Made by a program: the position numbers and the translations under genes. A stretch of 64,000 nucleotides of DNA from Shewanella maritima (GTDB taxonomy: Bacteria > Pseudomonadota > Gammaproteobacteria > Enterobacterales > Shewanellaceae). The stretch spans positions 1,550,001 through 1,614,000 of the forward strand of contig NZ_CP036200.1 of assembly GCF_004295345.1 (NCBI RefSeq), given 5' to 3'. This document shows, piece by piece, positions 7,964-16,453 of this stretch (positions within the stretch are counted from its first letter, which is position 1; each line of letters begins with the position of its first letter). The notes beneath the pieces were generated by a model that was not told where the DNA came from, searched no databases, and saw only the letters and a list, made by a program, of their open reading frames with translations.

Positions 7964-10011
7964 TTGGCAAATATTGATAGGGTTAACACTGTTATCAGTA
8001 GCTCATTGCTTTGTATTCTCAACAAGCAATGGCGAGGTATTGTCGCATTAATACTCGTTGCCATATTTGGGAATGTTAAAGCTACGGCCCAGGAGTTAAC
8101 CTTATATGTGCATAGTAATACGCCGCCGTTTGAATGGCTCGATGACGGTGAAGAACAGGGATTAAACTACGAATTAGCTCAAGCTATCGCCAAGGAGCTC
8201 AGTGTAAGTCTACAGATTCAGCGACGCGAATTAGGCAGCATTGTTGACGCACTGAGTAGCTTTGAACACAATGGCATCGCCTTTGTTGCAGACAATGGCC
8301 ACTCTCATGCGCAACTAGCCTACTCGATGCCACTAAGTGCCACTCATGCCTCCGCCTATAACCTTAAGGGCCAATCACAAATAGAAAACCTAGGAGATCT
8401 AGACGGAAAGAGAGTTGGCGTAAAGAAAGGCTCATTTGTTGCTCGTTATCTTGCTAAGCATTCAAATAACATAGACGTCGTGTACTTCTCATCTAACGCT
8501 AAAGCATTCTCGGCGATGACCCGTGGCGAATTAGATTTTGTGTTGTCTGAATTCTATTGCTCTTGGAGGCTACTAAGCCTCTATGACAACATCAAAACAG
8601 CCAGCGCTCCTCTTATCCGCGGTAATTTCTATGTTGTTTCAAACCTTACGAATCAATCTTTAGCCGAGCAAGTTGAAGCTGTTGTGTTGCAGTTTTATCA
8701 AAACGGCACCATTGACCGAATGACCAAAAGATGGGTTGGCTTTGGCAAAGAGAAAATAGACCTAATCTCAATTAAACGAAACTCGCTATATGCAGCTATT
8801 GCGCTTGGGGTCGCCAGCGTCATTGGCATGATTATCACATCAATAATGACCCTGCGATTACGTCAGCATAAATTGCGCTTGCAACAAGAGCTTAATGAAC
8901 GTTATGCCGCAGAGTCACGGATTAGGGAAATCTCAGAGTTATTTCAGTCTGTGCTAGATGATATGCCTTACGGGGTGATTATCTTTGATGCTCATGGTGA
9001 GCAGCTATGGAGCAACAACAAGTTTGAATCACAATTAGCTAATCGTTCATTACATTGTGCCAATGGCCAAATATTTGAGTTTGAGAAACTATTCAGCGGC
9101 TGTTGCGATCAGCATGACTCAAACTTTATAGAGTTAAGTGGTGATGGTACCTATTGGCATATTAGAGTTCACCCAATGGGTTGTGGAAGAGTGCTCGCAA
9201 TGCTTGAAGACACAACCGAACGGACTCAGCTGCGATTAGAAAACGATAAAGCCGCGCGTCTGGTGGCGCTTGGCGAGATTTCAGCCGGTATTGCCCATGA
9301 AATTAATAACCCTTTGGGTTTGATTAATGAAGCGGTGCGCTTTATCAGTTATTTCTTGGCGGACGCGCGAACCGTAATACCAGAGATTGAACAGCAAGAT
9401 CCGTATTGGCGTGTGGCAGGGCTAAAACCAAGCGAAGCTCTAGTTGAGGTGGACTATCAAGTTGAGTCCGTCGAACAATCGGTTGCAAATATGAGCCGAA
9501 TCGTTAACGACCTCAAAAAGCTTTCAAGCCCAAGATCTGAATATCATTATGCGCCAGTACCACTGCAACAAATCATCGATTCAGCATTGCGCATGACAGC
9601 GAATCAGCTCAAACGTCATCGCCTAGTATGGAACCCTCCCGTTGAACCTGTTTATGTCATGGGCGACGAAGTGCAGCTGCAATTAGTGGTTATTAATTTT
9701 GTACAAAATGCCTGTCAGGCGATCGCAGCGGGGGATTGTGGAACCATATCAATCGATATCAGGGAGTGTGGCACTCAGGTCTCTTTAGAAGTCAAAGACA
9801 ATGGCGTCGGAATTGCTCCCCAACTACTTGACCGAATTCGTGAACCTTTCTTCACCACGCGCCGTAGCGAAGGGGGACAGGTTTAGGTTTAGCCTTATGT
9901 GGGCGAGTTATTCATGAACATCGCGGACATTGGCATGTAGACTCAAAACAAGGTCAAGGTACCTTGATGAAAGTGACTTTTGACGTTGCTAACAAGGCTC
10001 AACCCCATTAA
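7964..10011 (+). pseudogene. sensor histidine kinase with SBP_bac_3 sensor domain, frameshifted near the 3' end
   Basis: The frame from TTG 7964 (GAGG 7 nt upstream) runs to a stop at 9886. The encoded protein has a signal segment (about 24-42), a periplasmic solute-binding protein family 3 domain (about 45-262), one membrane span (about 275-297), a PAS-like domain (about 316-420), a HisKA domain (AGIAHEINNPLG, His445) and an HATPase domain with N box, DNGVGI and EPFFTT. It stops just before the G2 box. In the +1 frame from 9877 the sequence reads TGLGLALCGRVIHEH and continues to a TAA at 10009-10011. One extra G in the G5 run at 9872-9876 restores an intact kinase. It is divergent from the flavoenzyme operon and 29 nt upstream of its regulator. 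Confidence 0.85.
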
Positions 10012-10040
10012 TTTTCCAATACCAAGAGTACCGTATTCTA

Positions 10041-11387
10041 ATGAAACTATATCGCTCCATTTTAATTGTTGATGATGAAACTCGTTGGTTACGTGCTATG
10101 GCTGTGTCATTGCGTCAAGAAGTACCAGAAGCCAGAGTGAGTTGCTGTGAAAACAGCCGCCACGCAATAGACATGATTATCGGCCAAGATATTGACCTTG
10201 TGTTACTTGACTTAAACATGCCGCATATCGGTGGTGAGGAGCTATTAGATACTATCAGCGAGCAAGCACCATTTACTCGAGTGATTGTCGTCACTGGCGC
10301 GAATGATACTGCTACGGCTGTGCGCTGTGTAAAACGCGGCGCATATGACTTTTTTGTAAAAGGGGGCCGCCCTGAACAACTTATTGCCTGTATTCGTAGG
10401 GCTTTAGAAGTCGCTGCACTCGAAGTGAACTATCGTGAAGTTACCCAAAGTTTTCTAGGTAAAAAACGTCTGGGAAAACTACCAGGCATCATCAGTCAGA
10501 GTTCAAAAATGAACGACTGTATCCGTTATGCAACCGCGCTTACGCGCTCATCGTATCCAGTTGTAATTGAAAGTGAGAGCGGTGGCGGCAAACGAACTTT
10601 CGCAACCGGATTAGCTCAACTGATGGATGAAGAAAATAGTGCAGCGCATCTGCAACTAGAGCAATTTAAACATTCAGTGATCGCAACACTCTTTGGGCGT
10701 GTTAGAGGTGTTAACAAAGTTGGAGAGCCTGCTCAGTTAGGTTTTTTTGAGCAAAATAGAGGCCGCGTGGTTATTCTGGAAGGCTTATTTCAGCTTGAAA
10801 ATGATGTAATTAATTCTGTCGTCAATGCATTGATAAGTCGCCAGTATTATCCTTTAGGTAGCGTGCAGCACATGCCACTACCCTGCAAGGTGCTCGTGTT
10901 AACTGAGCTGCCACTGCAGCAACTTAGAGATCAAGGAAAAGTTACTCCTACTCAATTTGTTGCCTTACATACTCATCATATTGTTTTACCACCGCTAAGA
11001 GAACGGCCAGAAGACATCGGGTTATTAGCTGCACAATTCATGCAGGATGCTTGTGAGCACTTAAATAAACCTCTAATCCCTTTGTGCTTTGAACTGGTGC
11101 AGCAACTTGAGCAAGAATCCTGGCCAGGCAATGTCGCAGAGCTTCGAGCAAGAGTATTTAAGGCTGTAGCTCTTGGTAACCTCCAAGCACTAGTCAATGC
11201 TGCACAAAACACTGAGCCTGACCCAGATACAGAAACCCAGGTGAGCTTTCCCAATAAGTTGCCTACGCTATCAGAAGTTCAACAATTACTGATACATGAA
11301 GCATTAAAACGTTGTAACTATAGCCAAGTTGAAGCTGCAAAACTGCTAGGGATTAGCCAAAGTGCCCTTAGTCGGCGCCTGCGCTGA
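10041..11387 (+). CDS. NtrC-like response regulator with degenerate AAA+ domain
   Basis: A 448-residue regulator in three parts. A receiver domain (1-125) has the acidic pair in IVDDE, phospho-acceptor Asp57 (LLDLNMP) and the Lys of FFVKGG. A central AAA+-like domain spans about 150-385. A Fis-type HTH at the C-terminus reads EALKRCNYSQVEAAKLLGISQSALSRRL. The central domain is eroded: the Walker A is ESESGGGKRT, the Walker B position reads VVILEG without the DE pair, and no GAFTGA loop is present. It should therefore bind DNA and respond to phosphorylation but probably cannot remodel sigma-54 polymerase. It pairs with the kinase immediately upstream and presumably controls the divergent flavoenzyme operon. 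Confidence 0.85.
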   Translation: MKLYRSILIVDDETRWLRAMAVSLRQEVPEARVSCCENSRHAIDMIIGQDIDLVLLDLNMPHIGGEELLDTISEQAPFTRVIVVTGANDTATAVRCVKRGAYDFFVKGGRPEQLIACIRRALEVAALEVNYREVTQSFLGKKRLGKLPGIISQSSKMNDCIRYATALTRSSYPVVIESESGGGKRTFATGLAQLMDEENSAAHLQLEQFKHSVIATLFGRVRGVNKVGEPAQLGFFEQNRGRVVILEGLFQLENDVINSVVNALISRQYYPLGSVQHMPLPCKVLVLTELPLQQLRDQGKVTPTQFVALHTHHIVLPPLRERPEDIGLLAAQFMQDACEHLNKPLIPLCFELVQQLEQESWPGNVAELRARVFKAVALGNLQALVNAAQNTEPDPDTETQVSFPNKLPTLSEVQQLLIHEALKRCNYSQVEAAKLLGISQSALSRRLR

Positions 11388-11685
11388 GGCAATTTCGGCT
11401 TACAATGTAAATAAACTAGACAAAATAACGTCTGTTACAAAAATGCTAAGGGCGCTGCGTGGGTAACTGTGAAGCGATTGGCATTTATTTGGTAATTTAT
11501 TTGTCATTATATTGTGTCGCTTCGGTTGAGTTATCACCAAGGTCTGTTATCTTTGAAGCTTGGGGATATAGGCTGACATGAGCTTACGTTATAAGCACCA
11601 TTAAGCCATTAAAAATAAAAAGCAAAATATCAACTAAACTCGCGCTATCAGTATCTTATTACCGTATCACCAATGGATTTAGTTC

Positions 11686-12153
11686 ATGAATGTAGCCTTT
11701 ATTAACCCATTTTTATCCTCGTTACTTAACGTACTTTCCACTATGGCATCACTGGATCTCACGCCAGGTAAGCCACAAATCAAAACGCATGATGTCGCCA
11801 AGGGTGATGTATCAGGTTTGATAGGCATGGTGGGCCCTGAGACTAAGGGTTCTATGTCAATCACATTCGACCGTAGCCTAATTTTTGAAATTATGGATAA
11901 GATGCTTGGCGAAAAACCCACTAGCATTAATGATGAAGTGACCGATCTTGTTGGTGAGATAACCAACATGGTAACGGGTGGCGCGAAGAATCTATTAAGT
12001 GACGATGGTTATGAGTTTGATATGGCAACGCCGGCGGTAGTTTCTGGCCTTGGCCATAGCATTTCTCATAAGAGTAAAGGTAAGAAAATTCTCATGCCGT
12101 TTACTCACCCAAAAGGCAATGCCTATATCGAAATCTGCTTTGAAGACTTGTAA
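11686..12153 (+). CDS. CheX-like chemotaxis phosphatase
   Basis: A 155-residue protein of the CheX family. The phosphatase signature E-x-x-N is visible in VGEITNMVTGGAKN (helix near residues 88-102). The family pattern of MVGPETKGSMSITFD before it and KILMPFTHPKGNAYIEICF after it is also present. CheX proteins remove phosphate from CheY-type receivers in the cytoplasm. No chemotaxis genes are adjacent, so its target receiver cannot be inferred from context. A strong inverted-repeat terminator follows. The roughly 300-nt stretch upstream holds no other gene I can support. Confidence 0.82.
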   Translation: MNVAFINPFLSSLLNVLSTMASLDLTPGKPQIKTHDVAKGDVSGLIGMVGPETKGSMSITFDRSLIFEIMDKMLGEKPTSINDEVTDLVGEITNMVTGGAKNLLSDDGYEFDMATPAVVSGLGHSISHKSKGKKILMPFTHPKGNAYIEICFEDL

Positions 12154-12182
12154 TTACAATTACTCGCGATTCAAATAAAACG

Positions 12183-12219
12183 ACAAGGGCCAAACAATAA
12201 TGTTTGGCCCTTGTTTTTG
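12183..12219. terminator. rho-independent terminator after the cheX-like gene
   Basis: ACAAGGGCCAAACA (12183-12196) pairs with TGTTTGGCCCTTGT (12201-12214) around a 4-nt loop and is followed by a T-run. It is among the most stable stems in the window. Confidence 0.9.
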
Positions 12220-12305
12220 TAATTTATTACGCAGGTTTTCTAAACGAGGTAATGTCATTGCTATACAGTTAGCACTTTACATATAGCCTTAAACGTTCGC
12301 CTGTT

Positions 12306-13610
12306 TTAGAACGCTTGGTTCACCATTACCCAAAATTGGTTTTCGTCTGTATTGGAAGCTAAATCCAAACGCACCACAATATCTTCTACCTCGAAGCGCA
12401 CACCTGCGCCCATTACGTACTTCATGTCAGTATGCAACTCACTGGCTGAGAAGCTGTTTGCCACCTTACCCATCTCGCCAAATACGACCCATTGCCACCA
12501 AGGCACCTTGTACAAATTAAATACTGGCCAGTTTTGTAGTGGCTGCCAGTGAGGCTTAACCCGATATTCTAAAGAGTAGTTAACCGCGCTGCGGCCAGTG
12601 AATTGATCTGATGAATAACCACGCAGGCGATCAAAACCACCTAAACCAACACCGGCAAACGTGGGTGGACGATGGTAATTACCTGTGGTGCCATCTTGCT
12701 TATTCCAGCTGGGCGTGTCTGCAACATAAACATTAGCCGCGAGTACTTGCTCGCTTAGCCACTTATTTGAGCCAAGCGGGAAAAATGCGCTTTGCTCAAA
12801 CTCCCAAATACTCCAATCTGGTTGGTCGTCAATGGCCATACCATAGGTAAAGGTTAAGCTAGTGCGACCACCTTTAAGTGTGTCTTTACTGGTATCCCGG
12901 TTATCCCATTCAAATAGTAACTCAGCACCTTTAGCAAGGTCTGGCAGAGTTTCGTTGACTTCCAGCTTGCGATTTTTAACAAAGGGAGTGAGCTTCACAC
13001 TGGACACACCTGACTCAAGCGGATTCCAACTTATCTCTTCAGCTTGTCGTCTTGCGAGGCTTCTCGCTGCGCCCTGCTTACCCGATGCTATCGGCAGTAC
13101 ATACTCAATATGTAATTTGGCAATACCTTCATCACCGACAGAAATAACTTTTTCAGTTTCACCTCGCGGACTTTCATGGGGCTCTAAGAAGTAAATACCT
13201 TGTTCATAATGACCTTGAAATGCTTCAAAAGAGAATAGCCATTGCTCTGCACCTGGAAGTTGATAGTTATATAAGCCTAAAAAGCCCATCCAACTATCGT
13301 TAGCTGTGTATAGCCCTACGCCCAAAGCCGTCGCCTGAGCTTGACCAGCGTGTTTAATCACGCCTGCACCACCAAAAGCAGTGCTTAGGGTTTCAGTGGC
13401 AAAAATAAACGGAACAACTTCTACTTCTGCCTGATAACTCGGTTTAGGAGTATCGCTAGATTCACCAGCGCTAGCATTCGCGTCAGTGCTTGCTTCAGCT
13501 TCACTAGCAAGTGAAGTCGGTATAATAGCTTCACTTGAAGCATGAGTTTGCTGGGAAACAACAGTCACCGCGCACATACACGCAGCTACTAATGCCCTAT
13601 TGATAAGCAT
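12306..13610 (-). CDS. BamA/TamA family outer membrane barrel protein
   Basis: A 434-residue exported protein. The ATG at 13610 gives the signal peptide MLINRALVAACMCAVTVVSQ; the open frame extends 11 codons further, into the alr end. After an Ala/Ser/Glu-rich linker (about 27-55) the protein consists of beta strands of a surface-antigen D15-type barrel. They include LLFEWDNRDTSKDTLKGGRTSL and a segment like the conserved loop-6 region (GGFDRLRGYSSDQFTGRS). It ends in NQAF. No POTRA repeats are obvious, so it is a short barrel-only member. It lies 10 nt after alr. Family membership is clear; the substrate is unknown. Confidence 0.8.
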   Translation of the reverse strand: MLINRALVAACMCAVTVVSQQTHASSEAIIPTSLASEAEASTDANASAGESSDTPKPSYQAEVEVVPFIFATETLSTAFGGAGVIKHAGQAQATALGVGLYTANDSWMGFLGLYNYQLPGAEQWLFSFEAFQGHYEQGIYFLEPHESPRGETEKVISVGDEGIAKLHIEYVLPIASGKQGAARSLARRQAEEISWNPLESGVSSVKLTPFVKNRKLEVNETLPDLAKGAELLFEWDNRDTSKDTLKGGRTSLTFTYGMAIDDQPDWSIWEFEQSAFFPLGSNKWLSEQVLAANVYVADTPSWNKQDGTTGNYHRPPTFAGVGLGGFDRLRGYSSDQFTGRSAVNYSLEYRVKPHWQPLQNWPVFNLYKVPWWQWVVFGEMGKVANSFSASELHTDMKYVMGAGVRFEVEDIVVRLDLASNTDENQFWVMVNQAF

Positions 13611-13620
13611 TTCCGTAACC

Positions 13621-14712
13621 TTAATCGAGTAACTCAACCGCAACTCGCGGCGTTAACTTAGTCACTAGCTCATAGGCAATCGTGCCTATATGCTCAGCAA
13701 CTTCTTCAACGGCTAACTCCTTGCCCCATAATTGAACATCATCCCCTACTTGCTCTAGACCATCTGGCCCAAGGTCGACAGTTAACATATCCATTGATAC
13801 CCGGCCGACAATCGGCAACCTGCGGCCATTTATCATCACCGGCGTTCCTTCTGGTGCATTACGCGGGTACCCGTCACCATAACCAATTGCGACCACGCCC
13901 AGACGAGTATCACGGCTCGATACCCAATGTGCGCCATAACCAACACTCTCACCTTGCTTTAGTTCACGAACAGCAATTAAGCGAGACATTAACTCCATTG
14001 CAGGCACTAAGTCATGCTTATAACCGCGATCGCCAATCACGGGAGAGACTCCATAAAGGGCGATTCCTGGGCGCACCCAGTCAGCCTGGCTAGTTGGCCA
14101 AAAAAGTGTGCCTGCAGAGTTAGCTAGGGTTTTATCGCCTTCTAAATCTGCAACTAGGTTATTGAAAGCCTCAATTTGCCTAGTGGTCATTGCATTATTT
14201 GGCTCATCGGCGCAGGCAAAATGCGTCATTAAATGAACTGGCTTTTGCACATTAGGGCAAGCAAGTAAACGCTGATACATCTGCTGAAAATCAGCAAGTG
14301 AAAAACCAAGTCTGTGCATGCCAGAGTCAAGTTTAAGCCAAACCGTCACTGGCTCAGAAAGCTCGACTGTTTCTAACATCTCTAGCTGCGACTCATGATG
14401 CACAACAGTTTCAATATCATGCTCGATTAATAAAGGCAGGTCGGCTTGACGAAAAAAACCTTCAAGCAATAACAAACGCGCACTAACGCCGCCGCCGCGC
14501 ATCTGCAGGGCTTCTTCTAAACGAGCAAGACCAAAGCCATCCGCTTGTCCTTGCTCGCAGCACACACTATGAGCCACATTTAATAAGCCATGACCATAGC
14601 CATTGGCTTTCACTACAGCCATGATCTTGCTGTTTGGCGCAATTTGTTTAATACGTTGCAGGTTGTGCTGCAGTGCCTGGCGACTAACCTCAGCACGAGG
14701 AAACGGTTTCAA
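13621..14712 (-). CDS. alr: alanine racemase
   Basis: A 363-residue cytoplasmic PLP enzyme that interconverts L- and D-alanine for peptidoglycan. The PLP-binding lysine lies in [14 protein letters not shown] (Lys34), the barrel runs through [13 protein letters not shown], and the C-terminal domain carries the catalytic-Tyr segment [28 protein letters not shown] and [14 protein letters not shown]. Length is standard. It follows dnaB by about 100 nt, the same order as in E. coli, and is followed at 10 nt by the barrel gene. Confidence 0.96.
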   Translation of the reverse strand: MKPFPRAEVSRQALQHNLQRIKQIAPNSKIMAVVKANGYGHGLLNVAHSVCCEQGQADGFGLARLEEALQMRGGGVSARLLLLEGFFRQADLPLLIEHDIETVVHHESQLEMLETVELSEPVTVWLKLDSGMHRLGFSLADFQQMYQRLLACPNVQKPVHLMTHFACADEPNNAMTTRQIEAFNNLVADLEGDKTLANSAGTLFWPTSQADWVRPGIALYGVSPVIGDRGYKHDLVPAMELMSRLIAVRELKQGESVGYGAHWVSSRDTRLGVVAIGYGDGYPRNAPEGTPVMINGRRLPIVGRVSMDMLTVDLGPDGLEQVGDDVQLWGKELAVEEVAEHIGTIAYELVTKLTPRVAVELLD

Positions 14713-14814
14713 ATATCTCTACCTTTAACAACTACTAATGACAACTAACCAACTCTGTTAGTGTAGAACGAGATTAACTGCTGAGCGTGAGTATTCACCC
14801 AGCAGTCAATGAAA

Positions 14815-16221
14815 TTAATCTTCTTCGATTTGCGGGCCTTCGTAGTTATCGAAGCGAGAGAAGTGACCTTGGAACACCAAGCGTACACGGCCAATTGGGC
14901 CGTTACGCTGCTTACCAATAATGATTTCGGCAGTGCCTTTATCTTCCGAGTCGTCGTTATACACTTCGTCACGGTAAATAAACATAATCAAGTCGGCGTC
15001 CTGCTCAATCGAGCCTGATTCACGTAAGTCAGAGTTTACTGGGCGTTTATCTGCGCGTTGCTCAAGGGAGCGGTTAAGCTGCGACAGTGCAATCACTGGG
15101 ATTTCGAGCTCTTTCGCTAGTGCTTTCAATGAGCGAGAAATCTCGGCAATCTCTAGGGTACGGTTATCTTTTAGCGCTGGCACCTGCATCAGCTGCAGGT
15201 AGTCGACCATGATCATCGACAAGCCACCATACTCTCGTGCAATACGACGAGCACGGCTTCGTACTTCAGTTGGAGTTAGGCCAGAGCTGTCATCAATGTA
15301 CATCTTGCCTTGCTCGTGCATCAACCCCATGGTAGATGACACGCGTGCCCAATCCTCATCATCTAGCTGACCAGTACGGATTTTCGTTTGGTCAACTCGG
15401 CCTAACGATGCCAGCATACGCATCATGATCTGTTCTGACGGCATCTCCAGACTGTAAATCAGTACAGGATGCTTCTCGTTCATTGCTGCTTGCTCACACA
15501 AGTTCATCGCAAAGGTGGTTTTACCCATAGATGGACGAGCAGCAACAATAATCAAGTCACCAGACTGGAAGCCCGCGGTCATATTATCGAGGTCGCGAAA
15601 GCCGCTCGATACCCCAGTCACACCATTTTGTGGGTTGTTATAAAGCTCTTCAATCTTATCAACCGTCTTTTCCAAAATGGTTTTAATGCCTTCAGGGCCC
15701 TCATTTGAGTTGGCGCGCATCTCGGCAATCTTAAAGACTTTACTCTCTGCAAGGTCGAGCAATTCGCTTGAGTCACGCCCCTCAGGGTTATAACCAGCAT
15801 CGGCAATTTCGTGGGCTACGCCAATCATGTCGCGCACGACCGCACGCTCACGCACAATATCTGCATACGATAAAATATTGCCCGCACTTGGGGTGTTTTT
15901 AGCAATCTCACCTAAATAGGCGAAACCGCCCGCATCTTCAAGCTGATCTTCAATTTCTAATTGCTCAGACACTGTGATCAAGTCGATCGGTTGCCCTGCT
16001 TCCATTAGGCGCTGCATAGCATTGAAAATCATCTTATGAGAGCGAGAATAAAAATCCTCTGCCACTACGGCTTCAGCAACCCTGTCCCATGCATCGGCGT
16101 CTAGCATCAGGCCACCTAACACTGACTGCTCAGCCTCTATCGAGTGCGGCGGCAGTTTTAGCGCATTAACTTCTGCATCAGTTGGTTGTTTTTTTGGCCT
16201 AAATGGCGCTTTCTGAGACAT
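14815..16221 (-). CDS. dnaB: replicative DNA helicase DnaB
   Basis: A 468-residue hexameric replication-fork helicase. The N-terminal collar domain includes PPHSIEAEQSVLGGLMLD. The RecA-like motor domain has Walker A AARPSMGKTTFAMN, the H2/H3 segments LIYSLEMPSEQI and IMVDYLQLM, and the C-terminal LRESGSIEQDADLIMF. Length matches E. coli DnaB (471). It is divergent from the S46 peptidase gene across 232 nt and is followed by alr. Confidence 0.97.
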   Translation of the reverse strand: MSQKAPFRPKKQPTDAEVNALKLPPHSIEAEQSVLGGLMLDADAWDRVAEAVVAEDFYSRSHKMIFNAMQRLMEAGQPIDLITVSEQLEIEDQLEDAGGFAYLGEIAKNTPSAGNILSYADIVRERAVVRDMIGVAHEIADAGYNPEGRDSSELLDLAESKVFKIAEMRANSNEGPEGIKTILEKTVDKIEELYNNPQNGVTGVSSGFRDLDNMTAGFQSGDLIIVAARPSMGKTTFAMNLCEQAAMNEKHPVLIYSLEMPSEQIMMRMLASLGRVDQTKIRTGQLDDEDWARVSSTMGLMHEQGKMYIDDSSGLTPTEVRSRARRIAREYGGLSMIMVDYLQLMQVPALKDNRTLEIAEISRSLKALAKELEIPVIALSQLNRSLEQRADKRPVNSDLRESGSIEQDADLIMFIYRDEVYNDDSEDKGTAEIIIGKQRNGPIGRVRLVFQGHFSRFDNYEGPQIEED

Positions 16222-16453
16222 TGACTCTCCAATAAAACAAAACTTAGTGATTAACCCAAAGTATTATGAGCTTATGGCTTGAGCAAGACATAACAACTTA
16301 CAAATACCTGATTAAACACGTCTGTTTGCCCGGTTAAACACACCCCAGACAAATAAAAAATATGATATAACACCTAGGTTATTTTAAAGGCGCTGAATAA
16401 GCCCTTAACAACACCAACAATACGACAATAAATAAAAGATTTAAGGATTAAAC

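Noticed and set aside
7846..8064. Leftward 72-codon frame across the divergent region
   Set aside because: It overlaps the kinase N-terminus and regulatory region and has no homology-like features.
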